DNA of 64,000 nucleotides from Alphaproteobacteria bacterium. Its GTDB lineage: Bacteria; Pseudomonadota; Alphaproteobacteria; SMXS01. The DNA lies in NCBI GenBank assembly GCA_028284945.1, contig JANQQJ010000042.1:29000-92999 (forward strand), given 5' to 3'. The stretch's first letter is position 1; each line of letters starts with the position of its first letter. Shown piece by piece: positions 28,939 through 36,402 of this stretch. Below the pieces are notes generated by a model. It had not been told where the DNA came from, searched no databases, and worked only from the letters and a program-made list of their open reading frames with translations. The position numbers and the translations under genes are program-made.

Positions 28939-30180
28939 ATGATGAAGTACCCGCTTGAAGGCTTCAAGGTCCTGGATTTTTCCCGCGTCCTCGCCGGCCC
29001 CTATGCCACCCGCATGCTCTCTGACTTGGGCGCGGAGGTGCTCAAGGTCGAAGCCCCGGAAGGCGACGTCACGCGACACTTCGGCCTTCAGAATGGCGAG
29101 ATCTCAGGCTTCTTCCTGCAGCAGAATGTCGGCAAAAAGAACCTCTGTCTGGACCTGAAAGCTGACGGCGCGGCCGCGCTGGTTCATGAGCTCGTTGCGG
29201 TCGCCGACATCGTGGTCGAAAACTTCCGCCCCGGTGTGATGGACCGTTTGGGGATCGGCTGGAAGACGCTCAGCCAAATCAATCCGAAGCTCGTGATGCT
29301 GTCGATTTCCGGTTTTGGCCAGTCAGGGCCCGAGCGCGACCGCGCGTCCTATGCGCCGATGATGCATGCCGAAACCGGCCTGTTGGCGCGGCAGGGGCAG
29401 ATCAACGGCCAGCCCTGGGCGGACATGTCCGTGTCGATTGCCGATACGTTGAGCTCGCTGCACGGTTTGATCGGGCTTCTTGCGGCGCTGCGCTTCGTTG
29501 AGGCCACAGGCAAAGGGCAACATGTCGATATGGGCATGATCGACGCCGTCTGGGGCACAGACGACTTCGCCAACTTCATCCTCGACGGTATCTGGACGAA
29601 GGAGACCCATGCCGGTTTCTGGGAGCCGTGGGACGCACCCGAAGGCGCGACCATTGGTATTGCGGGTACACAGCAATATTTGTGGAAAGTTTTTGCGGCC
29701 GCTGATGGGATCGAGGACCCCACCCCGCCGGGTGCGCCTCTTGAGGATAAGATCAGGCTGCGGCGGGAAGCACTGGCAAATCATATGCGCAACTACTCCT
29801 CCTTCGATGCACTGTCGGAACGGTTGGAGCAAGCCGGCCTTGCCTGGGGCCGCATCCGGGAGGTGGGTGAGGACGCCCTTTCCGAGCAGAGTGTTGCGGG
29901 GCGGGGCATTATCGTCGAGCTCGAGGATGACGGGACCGGGGCGCCGCACCGGACGGTGCAGTCCCCCTATAAATTCTCTTCTGCCGCGAGCGGGATTACA
30001 CCGAAAAGCCGCGCCGCTGTGCGCGGCGAGCACAATTATCACGCGCTTGAGGATTGGTTGGGTTACGGGCTAAGCGAGGTTGAGGGACTGACCGACAAGG
30101 GTATCGTCCAGTTTCCGACCACCCGCTTCCCGGCACCCAAATCGGCAAACGCACAAAACGGCGTCGAAGACAACAAGTAA
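28939..30180 (+). CDS. Class III CoA-transferase (CaiB/BaiF family)
   Basis: 413 residues starting at the first of two adjacent ATGs (28939/28942) after an AGAGG ribosome binding site. The start LEGFKVLDFSRVLAGPYATRML and the VENFRPGV block are typical. The catalytic Asp169 lies in VSIADTLSSLHG. These enzymes move CoA from an acyl-CoA donor onto a carboxylic acid. In the cluster it could activate the acid product of the oxygenase branch for the hydratase steps. It is the last gene of the series; a dyad follows at 30249-30288. Confidence 0.88.
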   Translation: MMKYPLEGFKVLDFSRVLAGPYATRMLSDLGAEVLKVEAPEGDVTRHFGLQNGEISGFFLQQNVGKKNLCLDLKADGAAALVHELVAVADIVVENFRPGVMDRLGIGWKTLSQINPKLVMLSISGFGQSGPERDRASYAPMMHAETGLLARQGQINGQPWADMSVSIADTLSSLHGLIGLLAALRFVEATGKGQHVDMGMIDAVWGTDDFANFILDGIWTKETHAGFWEPWDAPEGATIGIAGTQQYLWKVFAAADGIEDPTPPGAPLEDKIRLRREALANHMRNYSSFDALSERLEQAGLAWGRIREVGEDALSEQSVAGRGIIVELEDDGTGAPHRTVQSPYKFSSAASGITPKSRAAVRGEHNYHALEDWLGYGLSEVEGLTDKGIVQFPTTRFPAPKSANAQNGVEDNK

Positions 30181-30248
30181 GCTTGCTCGGCACCAGGACT
30201 TACAGAATTCAAAGTGCGCGATTTTGACATGCCTCCTGCCTGCGAATT

Positions 30249-30288
30249 CCCTGCTTAAAAGAATAGTAATTCTTTCGGTAAAACAGGG
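30249..30288. terminator. Nested dyad between convergent genes, possible two-way terminator
   Basis: AAAGAAT and ATTCTTT (30258-30275) pair around a 4-base loop, and an outer CCCTG/CAGGG pair encloses them. The element lies between the convergent CoA-transferase (+) and TetR (-) genes. The stem is AT-rich, so termination strength is uncertain and an operator role cannot be excluded. Confidence 0.35.
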
Positions 30289-30368
30289 AGGGAACCACTC
30301 TTGTCAGGGAACGGCTTGCGTTGTTCTAGACACCACATCAACGGGCCGTCCACAGACGACAATGCCGC

Positions 30369-30980
30369 TCAATCTTTGATGCCGTCTACAAAGCTGTCGA
30401 TGATCTGGTCGACGACCTCCGAGATAGTCGATGGGCCGTCCTTCTGAAACCAGTGTGCAATTGAGTTCAGCGCCCCGACGACAGTGAAGGTGATGATCGT
30501 TTCATTGCACGGTTTGACAGAGCCGTCTTTGATGCCTTCTCTGAGGAAACGCCGCGAGGCGCCGAGCAGGAAACGCTGGGATTCCCGATGCTTTTCCCGG
30601 CTTTCTTCGCTAAGCGCGTTGAGGTCCACGAGCACCAGACACTTGCCGAAATCATCTATGACGTTGTGGCCATAATATTTTACCAGCTCGGTGAACTTTT
30701 GGAGGCCTGGGCAATCGAGCGACCCGATTTCAGCAATTTTTCCCACATCATTTTCATGCGCCAGCGCTAGGCACTCGGAAATGATCTCGTCCTTGCTTTT
30801 TACATAATAATACAACGCCGGCTTGGAGATATTCAGCCGGTTGGCAATGTCGTCAAGCGACGTTTGGTTAACGCCGTTGGTTGCGAACAGCTGCGCGGCC
30901 TCACGCAGAATGACCATTTTCTTGGCTTCGAAGTTTCGTTTTCGTTTGGTTGCTCGAAAACCGACGTCCTCATCCGTCAT
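30369..30980 (-). CDS. TetR-family transcriptional regulator
   Basis: 203 residues. The N-terminal helix-turn-helix is clear: ILREAAQLFATNGVNQTSLDDIANRLNIS, then KPALYYYVKSKDEII. The C-terminal ligand domain has no specific signature but is of the size seen in acyl-CoA or fatty-acid responsive repressors. The gene is divergent from the thiolase operon. A perfect palindrome at 31037-31056 lies 57 bases upstream of its start, and a near-copy precedes the TonB receptor at 36403, so it probably controls both and itself. Confidence 0.9.
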   Translation of the reverse strand: MTDEDVGFRATKRKRNFEAKKMVILREAAQLFATNGVNQTSLDDIANRLNISKPALYYYVKSKDEIISECLALAHENDVGKIAEIGSLDCPGLQKFTELVKYYGHNVIDDFGKCLVLVDLNALSEESREKHRESQRFLLGASRRFLREGIKDGSVKPCNETIITFTVVGALNSIAHWFQKDGPSTISEVVDQIIDSFVDGIKD

Positions 30981-31036
30981 GTGGAAGGCTCCAAAAAAAG
31001 ACTTGATCTTTTAGCGACGCGACCAGTATTAAACAA

Positions 31037-31056
31037 TTTACCGACTGATCGGTAAA
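31037..31056. promoter_or_regulatory. TetR operator candidate, 20-bp palindrome
   Basis: TTTACCGACTGATCGGTAAA consists of two perfect 8-bp arms around CTGA. It lies between the divergent TetR gene and the thiolase operon, the usual place for an autoregulated TetR operator. It matches the element at 36256-36275 at 15 of 20 positions. Confidence 0.75.
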
Positions 31057-31113
31057 TAATCAAGATTGATTGAAACTCTCGGGCGTTTAGCCTTCAGATC
31101 TCAGGAGTTGTGA

Positions 31114-32292
31114 ATGGAACGAGGGGTGCGCGTTGCCGGTGTCGGCATGATTGAATTCAGCAAGCCTGGCCGCAGTGAGGCCTATACGCAGATGGGTGAA
31201 AAGGCGGCCAGACTGGCCCTTGAGGACGCAGGAATTCCTTTCAGAACCGTCGGGCAGATTTATGCGGGCTATGTCTATGCGGACTCAACAGCGGGGCAGG
31301 CGGCTGTCTATGGCCTGGGGCTGTCGGGCGTACCGATTTTCAACGTGAACAACAATTGCGCAACCGGATCGAGCGCGTTGTTTCTTGCGCGTCAGGCTGT
31401 TGCCGCAGGCGTGACGGATTGTGCATTGGCGCTCGGTTTCGAGCAGATGGTGCCCGGTGCTTTGGGCGACATGTATGCGGATCGGCCTTCGCCCATGGCA
31501 CGGCAAACCGCCGCGATGGATAAGCTGATCGGTCCCGGAGAGCAACCGATCGCGGCCCGATACTTCGGCGGTGCCGGGCAGGAATACGCCGAGCGATATG
31601 GCGTCCACCCGGAAACGTTCGGAAAAATTTCGGTCAAAGCCCGGCGCCATGCTGAACACAATCCGCTGGCGATTTTTCGCAATCCTCTTTCGCTGGAGGA
31701 GGTTATGGCGTCCCCGCCCATATATGGGCCATTGACCCGTTACCAATGTTGCCCCCCGACCTGTGGCGCAGCCGCTGCCGTCGTTTGCAGCGAGCCCTTT
31801 GCGCAAAAGCATGGCCTCGATAACGCTGTGCGGATCGGCGCGCAGGCAATGAGCACGGATTTCCCAAGTACATTTGATGAGGGTTCGATGATGAAGGTCA
31901 TTGGCTACGATATGGCAAAGGCAGCGGCTGATGCTGTGTTTGAGGCCTCTGGCGTCGGGCCGGAGGATGTTGATGTTGTCGAGCTGCATGATTGTTTCAC
32001 GGCCAACGAACTTATCGCCTATGAGGCTCTCGGGCTCACGCCTGAAGGCACGGCTGAGCAATTTATCTGCGATGAAGACAACACCTATGGCGGCAAAGTC
32101 GTCACTAACCCATCCGGAGGGTTGCTGTCCAAGGGCCATCCGTTGGGTGCAACCGGGTTGGCGCAATGTGCCGAACTCGTCTGGCAGCTACGCGGACAGG
32201 CAGGCGCCCGGCAGGTGGAAGGCGCAACTGTCGGCTTGCAGCACAATCTTGGTCTGGGCGGCGCATGCGTTGTGACGCTCTATCAGAACTAG
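31114..32292 (+). CDS. Thiolase family protein (SCP2/lipid-transfer type)
   Basis: 392 residues with CTCAGGAG before the ATG. The active-site Cys82 lies in NNNCATGSSA; HDCFTANE and the closing SKGHPLGATG supply the His residues. In contrast to the thiolase-like protein at 24300, all classical motifs are present, so thiolytic cleavage (or retro-aldol activity, as in lipid-transfer proteins of steroid side-chain breakdown) is plausible. No DUF35 partner is encoded next to it. It is the first gene of the TetR-divergent operon and is followed by the split dehydratase. Confidence 0.88.
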   Translation: MERGVRVAGVGMIEFSKPGRSEAYTQMGEKAARLALEDAGIPFRTVGQIYAGYVYADSTAGQAAVYGLGLSGVPIFNVNNNCATGSSALFLARQAVAAGVTDCALALGFEQMVPGALGDMYADRPSPMARQTAAMDKLIGPGEQPIAARYFGGAGQEYAERYGVHPETFGKISVKARRHAEHNPLAIFRNPLSLEEVMASPPIYGPLTRYQCCPPTCGAAAAVVCSEPFAQKHGLDNAVRIGAQAMSTDFPSTFDEGSMMKVIGYDMAKAAADAVFEASGVGPEDVDVVELHDCFTANELIAYEALGLTPEGTAEQFICDEDNTYGGKVVTNPSGGLLSKGHPLGATGLAQCAELVWQLRGQAGARQVEGATVGLQHNLGLGGACVVTLYQN

Positions 32293-32307
32293 CAGGATTT
32301 TCGCACT

Positions 32308-32766
32308 GTGATCGACACCAAGCATATCGGATACAAACTGGCCCCACACACTGTCGACGTGGAAAAGGGTCAACTCAGGCTGTTCGCCAAAGCGGTCGGT
32401 GAGACGAACCCCATATATCTGGATGAGATAGCGGCACGTGATGCGGGCCATGCCGCGTTACCGGCGCCGCCGACCTTCGCGTTTTCGCTTAACCTGATGA
32501 ATCCAAACCCGTTTGAGTTTCTCGACCTGTTGGGGGTCGATCTCTCGCGAATCCTTCATGGTGAGCAGGCATTCCGTTACCACGCCCCGATCTATGCCGG
32601 GGATACCATCACAATTGAGGGCGAGATAACGGACATTTACGACAAGAAGGGTGGTGCCCTGGAATTCGTCGTTCAGGAATTTGTTGCGACCAATCAAGAC
32701 GGGACGCGTGTCGTAGAGATGTCCAATACGACAGTTGTCAGGAACCCAGCGGGAGGTGACGCATGA
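32308..32766 (+). CDS. MaoC-like hot-dog protein, non-catalytic half
   Basis: 152 residues from GTG. The segment FAKAVGETNPIYLDEIAARD lacks the Asp/His pair of active hydratases, and PAPPTFAFSL follows, as in the N-terminal FAS1-like dehydratase domain. Its partner is the next gene, overlapping by ATGA. It is the counterpart of the protein at 25791 but shorter and without the Lys-rich insert. Confidence 0.78.
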   Translation: MIDTKHIGYKLAPHTVDVEKGQLRLFAKAVGETNPIYLDEIAARDAGHAALPAPPTFAFSLNLMNPNPFEFLDLLGVDLSRILHGEQAFRYHAPIYAGDTITIEGEITDIYDKKGGALEFVVQEFVATNQDGTRVVEMSNTTVVRNPAGGDA

Positions 32767-33173
32767 CATCTATTCCGACAGAGGCCGGGGCATGCCTTCC
32801 ATCCCTGACCAACGAACCTATCAGCCGAACGACGCTGGCGTTATTCGCCGGCGGATCGGGCGATCACAACCCGATCCATATCGATCTGGATTTTGCCAGA
32901 CAAGCCGGCATGGAGGACGTCTTTGCGCATGGCATGCTGTCCATGGCTTTCCTGGGCCAAGCTTTGACAAGCTGGTGTCCGCAAGCAGATATCCGGTCCT
33001 TCAGCGCGCGTTTTGTCGCGATCACGCATGTCGGAGAGCAGATCACCTGTTCCGGCAAAGTCAAAGAACGCTTTGAAGAAAGCGGCGAACAGAGGGTCCG
33101 GTTGGATCTCTGGGCGGTCAATGCCGACGGAGACGTCAAGCTCCTTGGCGATGCTGTTGTTGCCGTCGAATAA
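32763..33173 (+). CDS. MaoC-like dehydratase, catalytic half
   Basis: 136 residues. Asp34 and His39 of the hydratase motif are present in GGSGDHNPIHIDLDFA, followed by FAHGMLSMAFLGQAL. With the preceding half it would hydrate enoyl-CoA esters in the pathway that ends with the thiolase at 31114. Gene overlap (ATGA) implies coupled synthesis. Confidence 0.83.
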   Translation: MTSIPTEAGACLPSLTNEPISRTTLALFAGGSGDHNPIHIDLDFARQAGMEDVFAHGMLSMAFLGQALTSWCPQADIRSFSARFVAITHVGEQITCSGKVKERFEESGEQRVRLDLWAVNADGDVKLLGDAVVAVE

Positions 33174-33198
33174 CGAAACTCAGAAAGGAAAATTGAAA

Positions 33199-34017
33199 GT
33201 GAAGAAACTTGAAGGGCGCGTCGCGCTGGTAACCGGTGCGGGTAGGGGGATCGGCCGGGCGCTGGCGCTCAAACTTGCTGATGAAGGCGCCAGCGTCGTC
33301 GTCAATGATCTTGATGCCGAGCCGGCTGAGAGCGTTGTGCGGGAAATCAAGACGCGCGGCGGAAGGGCTGCAGTTTGTTCTGGAAGTGTTACGGACAGCG
33401 GGTTTGCCGACCGTTTTGTCGGCACGGCGCTCGACACATTTGGTGACGTGCACATCATCGTGAACAACGCTGGCTACACCTGGGACGCCGTCATTCAGAA
33501 AATGACGGAGGAACAGTTCGACGCAATGATCGATGTCCACCTCAAGGCCCCCTGGCAAATCTTGCAAAGGGCATCAGAAGCCATTCGGATCAAGTCGAAG
33601 GACGAGGCCCGGGCGGGCGGCGAAATTGTACGCAAAGTGGTGAATATATCTTCGGTTGCCGGTACCCGGGGAAATGCCGGTCAGAGCAATTATGCCTCGG
33701 CAAAGGCCGCTGTGGTTGGGTTAAGCCGCGCAATGTCGAAGGAGTGGGGTCGCTACAAAGTTGCCGTCAACACGGTTGCCTTCGGCTTGATTGAGACCCG
33801 CCTGACAGAGGCGACAGACGAGAAGAAGCTGATCGAGGTCGAGGGCCATGCGATCCCGGTAGGGGTGCCGGTTCAGGACATTGCTGCGACCAAGGCGGCC
33901 ATTCCTTTTGGCAGAGGGGGTACGCCGGAAGAAGCGGCGGGTGCGGTCTTGCTCTTTTGTTTGCCTGAATCTGACTACATCAGCGGACAATTGATCGAGG
34001 TCACCGGCGGCCTCTGA
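33199..34017 (+). CDS. Short-chain dehydrogenase/reductase (3-hydroxyacyl-CoA type)
   Basis: 272 residues from GTG 33199, where the fold begins (KKLEGRVALVTGAGRGIG); AGAAAGGAAAA lies just upstream. NNAG and the SSVAG-x9-YASAK active site are visible. The inserted VGVPVQDIAATKAAIPFGRGG loop near the C-terminus resembles SDRs that act on acyl-CoA or steroid-like substrates. By position it would oxidise the hydroxyacyl-CoA made by the MaoC pair, before thiolytic cleavage. Confidence 0.85.
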   Translation: MKKLEGRVALVTGAGRGIGRALALKLADEGASVVVNDLDAEPAESVVREIKTRGGRAAVCSGSVTDSGFADRFVGTALDTFGDVHIIVNNAGYTWDAVIQKMTEEQFDAMIDVHLKAPWQILQRASEAIRIKSKDEARAGGEIVRKVVNISSVAGTRGNAGQSNYASAKAAVVGLSRAMSKEWGRYKVAVNTVAFGLIETRLTEATDEKKLIEVEGHAIPVGVPVQDIAATKAAIPFGRGGTPEEAAGAVLLFCLPESDYISGQLIEVTGGL

Positions 34018-34030
34018 TTGAGAGTTAAAA

Positions 34031-34828
34031 ATGCAGTATGTTCTCAACCACGTTGAAAGCGGCATAGCCGAGTTCACGTTGAACAATCCTGATGCCATGA
34101 ATGCAATGGCGTCGGGGATGATTGACGAGCTTGATCGCGGTATCGCCGCTGCTTTGAAAGACCCGCAGGTTCGGTGTCTGATCATCACTGGCGCGGGGCG
34201 TGGTTTTTGCGCGGGTGCTGATCTGGCAGGCAATGCTCTGACTGACTTTGGGCCGGGCATCAGCAAACACATAGAGAGTCATTTCAATCCTCTACTACTC
34301 CGTCTGAAGGAGAGCCCCAAGCCCGTCGTGTGTGCCCTGAATGGGGTTGCCGCGGGCGCAGGCGTCGGCCTTGCCCTGGCATGCGACCTTGTTATTGCTG
34401 CGACGACGGCTCGGCTGATCCTCAGTTTTGTGCGGATCGGTGCGGTGCTGGATGGGGGCACTTCTTACATGGTGCACCACCTTGCAGGACCGATGCGGGC
34501 TCGCATGATGGCGCTTTTGGGCGAGCCCGTAGATGCTCACACGGCTCTGGCCTTCGGCCTGGTATCTCAGGTCGTAGATGACGGAGCGCTGCTGGTGACA
34601 GCACGGCAGGTTGCCGGTCAGCTTGCAGCGGGCCCCGGTGAGGCGATGGCCATGATTAAGCAGCAGCTCACAGCAGCCAGCAATGGGTCCTACCGCGATG
34701 CGCTGGCGCTGGAAGCCCGACTGCAGGGTAGAGCTTTTGCTACCGATGACTTCAGGGAGGGTGTTGCGGCGTTTCAGGAACGCCGTACTCCCCGCTTTGG
34801 CAATGGTACCGAGAGCCGTGAAGCATGA
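34031..34828 (+). CDS. Enoyl-CoA hydratase/isomerase family protein
   Basis: 265 residues. Crotonase marks: IAEFTLNNPDAMNAM, oxyanion loop TGAGRGFCAGADLAG, GVAAGAGVGLALACDLVIA, and SFVRIGAVLDGGTSYMV. It follows the SDR by 13 bases and overlaps the MFS transporter gene by ATGA, so it belongs to the same operon. Confidence 0.87.
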   Translation: MQYVLNHVESGIAEFTLNNPDAMNAMASGMIDELDRGIAAALKDPQVRCLIITGAGRGFCAGADLAGNALTDFGPGISKHIESHFNPLLLRLKESPKPVVCALNGVAAGAGVGLALACDLVIAATTARLILSFVRIGAVLDGGTSYMVHHLAGPMRARMMALLGEPVDAHTALAFGLVSQVVDDGALLVTARQVAGQLAAGPGEAMAMIKQQLTAASNGSYRDALALEARLQGRAFATDDFREGVAAFQERRTPRFGNGTESREA

Positions 34829-36108
34829 CCAATCAACCCGATCCAAGTGAGGGAAAAGGCGGCCAACTTGTCGCGCCGGGAGGATACTCGCTGCTCGCCC
34901 TGCTGACCCTCCTCAATGTCTTGAACTTTGTCGATCGGCAGCTGATTTCCAGCTTTGCAAATTTCATCGTCCCCGACTTGGGCCTTACCAACACAGAGTT
35001 TGGGCTAATAACCGGCCTGTTCTTCGTCGTATTCTACGCGGTCGCTGGTTTGTTCATGGGGTTGGCGGCAGACCTTGTGCATCGTCCGCGCCTTATTGCG
35101 GGCGCGGTGTTGCTTTGGAGTTCCTTGACGGCAGCATCCGGGGCGGCGCGGGGATTTGTAAGCCTGGCCGTACCAAGAATGTTGATCGGCATAGGCGAGT
35201 CTGCGCTGACTCCCACGGCGATGTCGCTTCTGGCTGACCGCTTTCAGTCCAAGAATTTAGGGTTTGCGGCTGGTGTCTACTACATGGGGGTACCAATCGG
35301 TGCAGGCCTCAGCTTGCTTCTTGCCGGATTCCTTGGGCCGGTAATCGGGTGGCGTAATTGTTTCTATGGCCTTGGTGCCATTGGGTTGCTCCTGGTTCCA
35401 TTCATCCTTCTGGTTCGGGAGGACCGCCCGAAACGCCGTATCGCGGGTGGTTTCGGTGCGGGTGTGAACCTCAAGGACCTGTTTCGTGTTTTTGCCGCGA
35501 CCCTGGGCCGCTCACGCCCGCTACAGTTCACGATTGCGGCGGCGGTGTGCCTCCACTTTGTTGTCGGCGCTGCCGCATTTGACCAACTCTGGCTGGTTCA
35601 GGAACGCGGGTTCGAACGGTCGGAGATCGCGATTCTTAGTGGCTGGATTGGCGTTTGCGGAGGCGTGCTGGGCAACCTCTTTGGTGGTGTTGCGGTCGAT
35701 ATCTGGGTCCGAAAAACAGGTCAATCCAGAGCGCGGTTTCTGTTTTGGCTTTTCATAGTCCTCGTTCCATTTAATTTCGCCTATCGGTTCGCCGATCCCG
35801 AAGTTTTGTTGTTCTGGGTTGGCCTATTCCTGGCGTTCTTTCAACTTGGGGCCTTCTATGGACCGGCGTTCTCAGCGATCCAGGAACTCAGTCCAGCCGA
35901 GGTTCGCGCCACCGTTACGGCTTTCGCAATATTGTTAATGAATGTCGTTGGTGTCGGTGGGGGTGTGACCTTGGGTGGGCTAGCGATCGACCACCTGATT
36001 GCCGCCGGCGTCGCCGATCCTTTCACATGGACTCTTTTGGGGTTCACCATCGTTTCGGCGCTTTCCATTCCGTTGTTCTTTTTCGCCGGAAAATCAGCAG
36101 CCTCCTAG
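34825..36108 (+). CDS. MFS transporter
   Basis: 427 residues with about 12 hydrophobic segments and the MFS start LNVLNFVDRQLISSF. The cytoplasmic loop after helix 2 (GLAADLVHRPRLI) is a variant of the family's motif A. Such proteins move organic acids, sugars or drugs by proton coupling. Last gene of the operon; it probably imports the substrate of the CoA pathway after passage through the TonB receptor encoded next. A short G/C dyad follows at 36122. Confidence 0.87.
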   Translation: MTNQPDPSEGKGGQLVAPGGYSLLALLTLLNVLNFVDRQLISSFANFIVPDLGLTNTEFGLITGLFFVVFYAVAGLFMGLAADLVHRPRLIAGAVLLWSSLTAASGAARGFVSLAVPRMLIGIGESALTPTAMSLLADRFQSKNLGFAAGVYYMGVPIGAGLSLLLAGFLGPVIGWRNCFYGLGAIGLLLVPFILLVREDRPKRRIAGGFGAGVNLKDLFRVFAATLGRSRPLQFTIAAAVCLHFVVGAAAFDQLWLVQERGFERSEIAILSGWIGVCGGVLGNLFGGVAVDIWVRKTGQSRARFLFWLFIVLVPFNFAYRFADPEVLLFWVGLFLAFFQLGAFYGPAFSAIQELSPAEVRATVTAFAILLMNVVGVGGGVTLGGLAIDHLIAAGVADPFTWTLLGFTIVSALSIPLFFFAGKSAAS

Positions 36109-36121
36109 GCCGAAATAACCG

Positions 36122-36142
36122 AGGCCCTTTCAGTAAAGGCCT
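36122..36142 (+). terminator. Weak hairpin after the MFS gene
   Basis: AGGCCCTTT pairs with AAAGGCCT with one bulged base around a short loop, 13 bases after the transporter stop. The T-run is poor, so this is a possible terminator only. Confidence 0.35.
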
Positions 36143-36255
36143 TGATATCAAAAAGATAATCATGTTCCGCAATGTTTCGGTCGACGCCGTTCAGGATTAG
36201 CAATTCGCCTGCTTCAGTGTGTCAAAAGCAGACGTCAAATATGGTTGACCGATAT

Positions 36256-36275
36256 TCTACTTACTGATAAGTAAA
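36256..36275. promoter_or_regulatory. Second TetR operator candidate, before the TonB receptor
   Basis: TCTACTTACTGATAAGTAAA is a near-palindrome (7 of 8 arm positions pair around CTGA). It shares 15 of 20 bases, including the centre and the outer arms, with the palindrome at 31037. It lies about 130 bases before the receptor start, inside an AT-rich promoter-like stretch. Confidence 0.62.
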
Positions 36276-36402
36276 TAAATAGACAGGAACGAAAACATAC
36301 CGGCAATGAGAGGTCCAAACAGCCCGGATCGGTGTGCTTTCGTAGATTGTCCATTCAAAAAATATGGTGCCGCTGGGAACGGCCCGTGAGGAGTGAGGGA
36401 CG

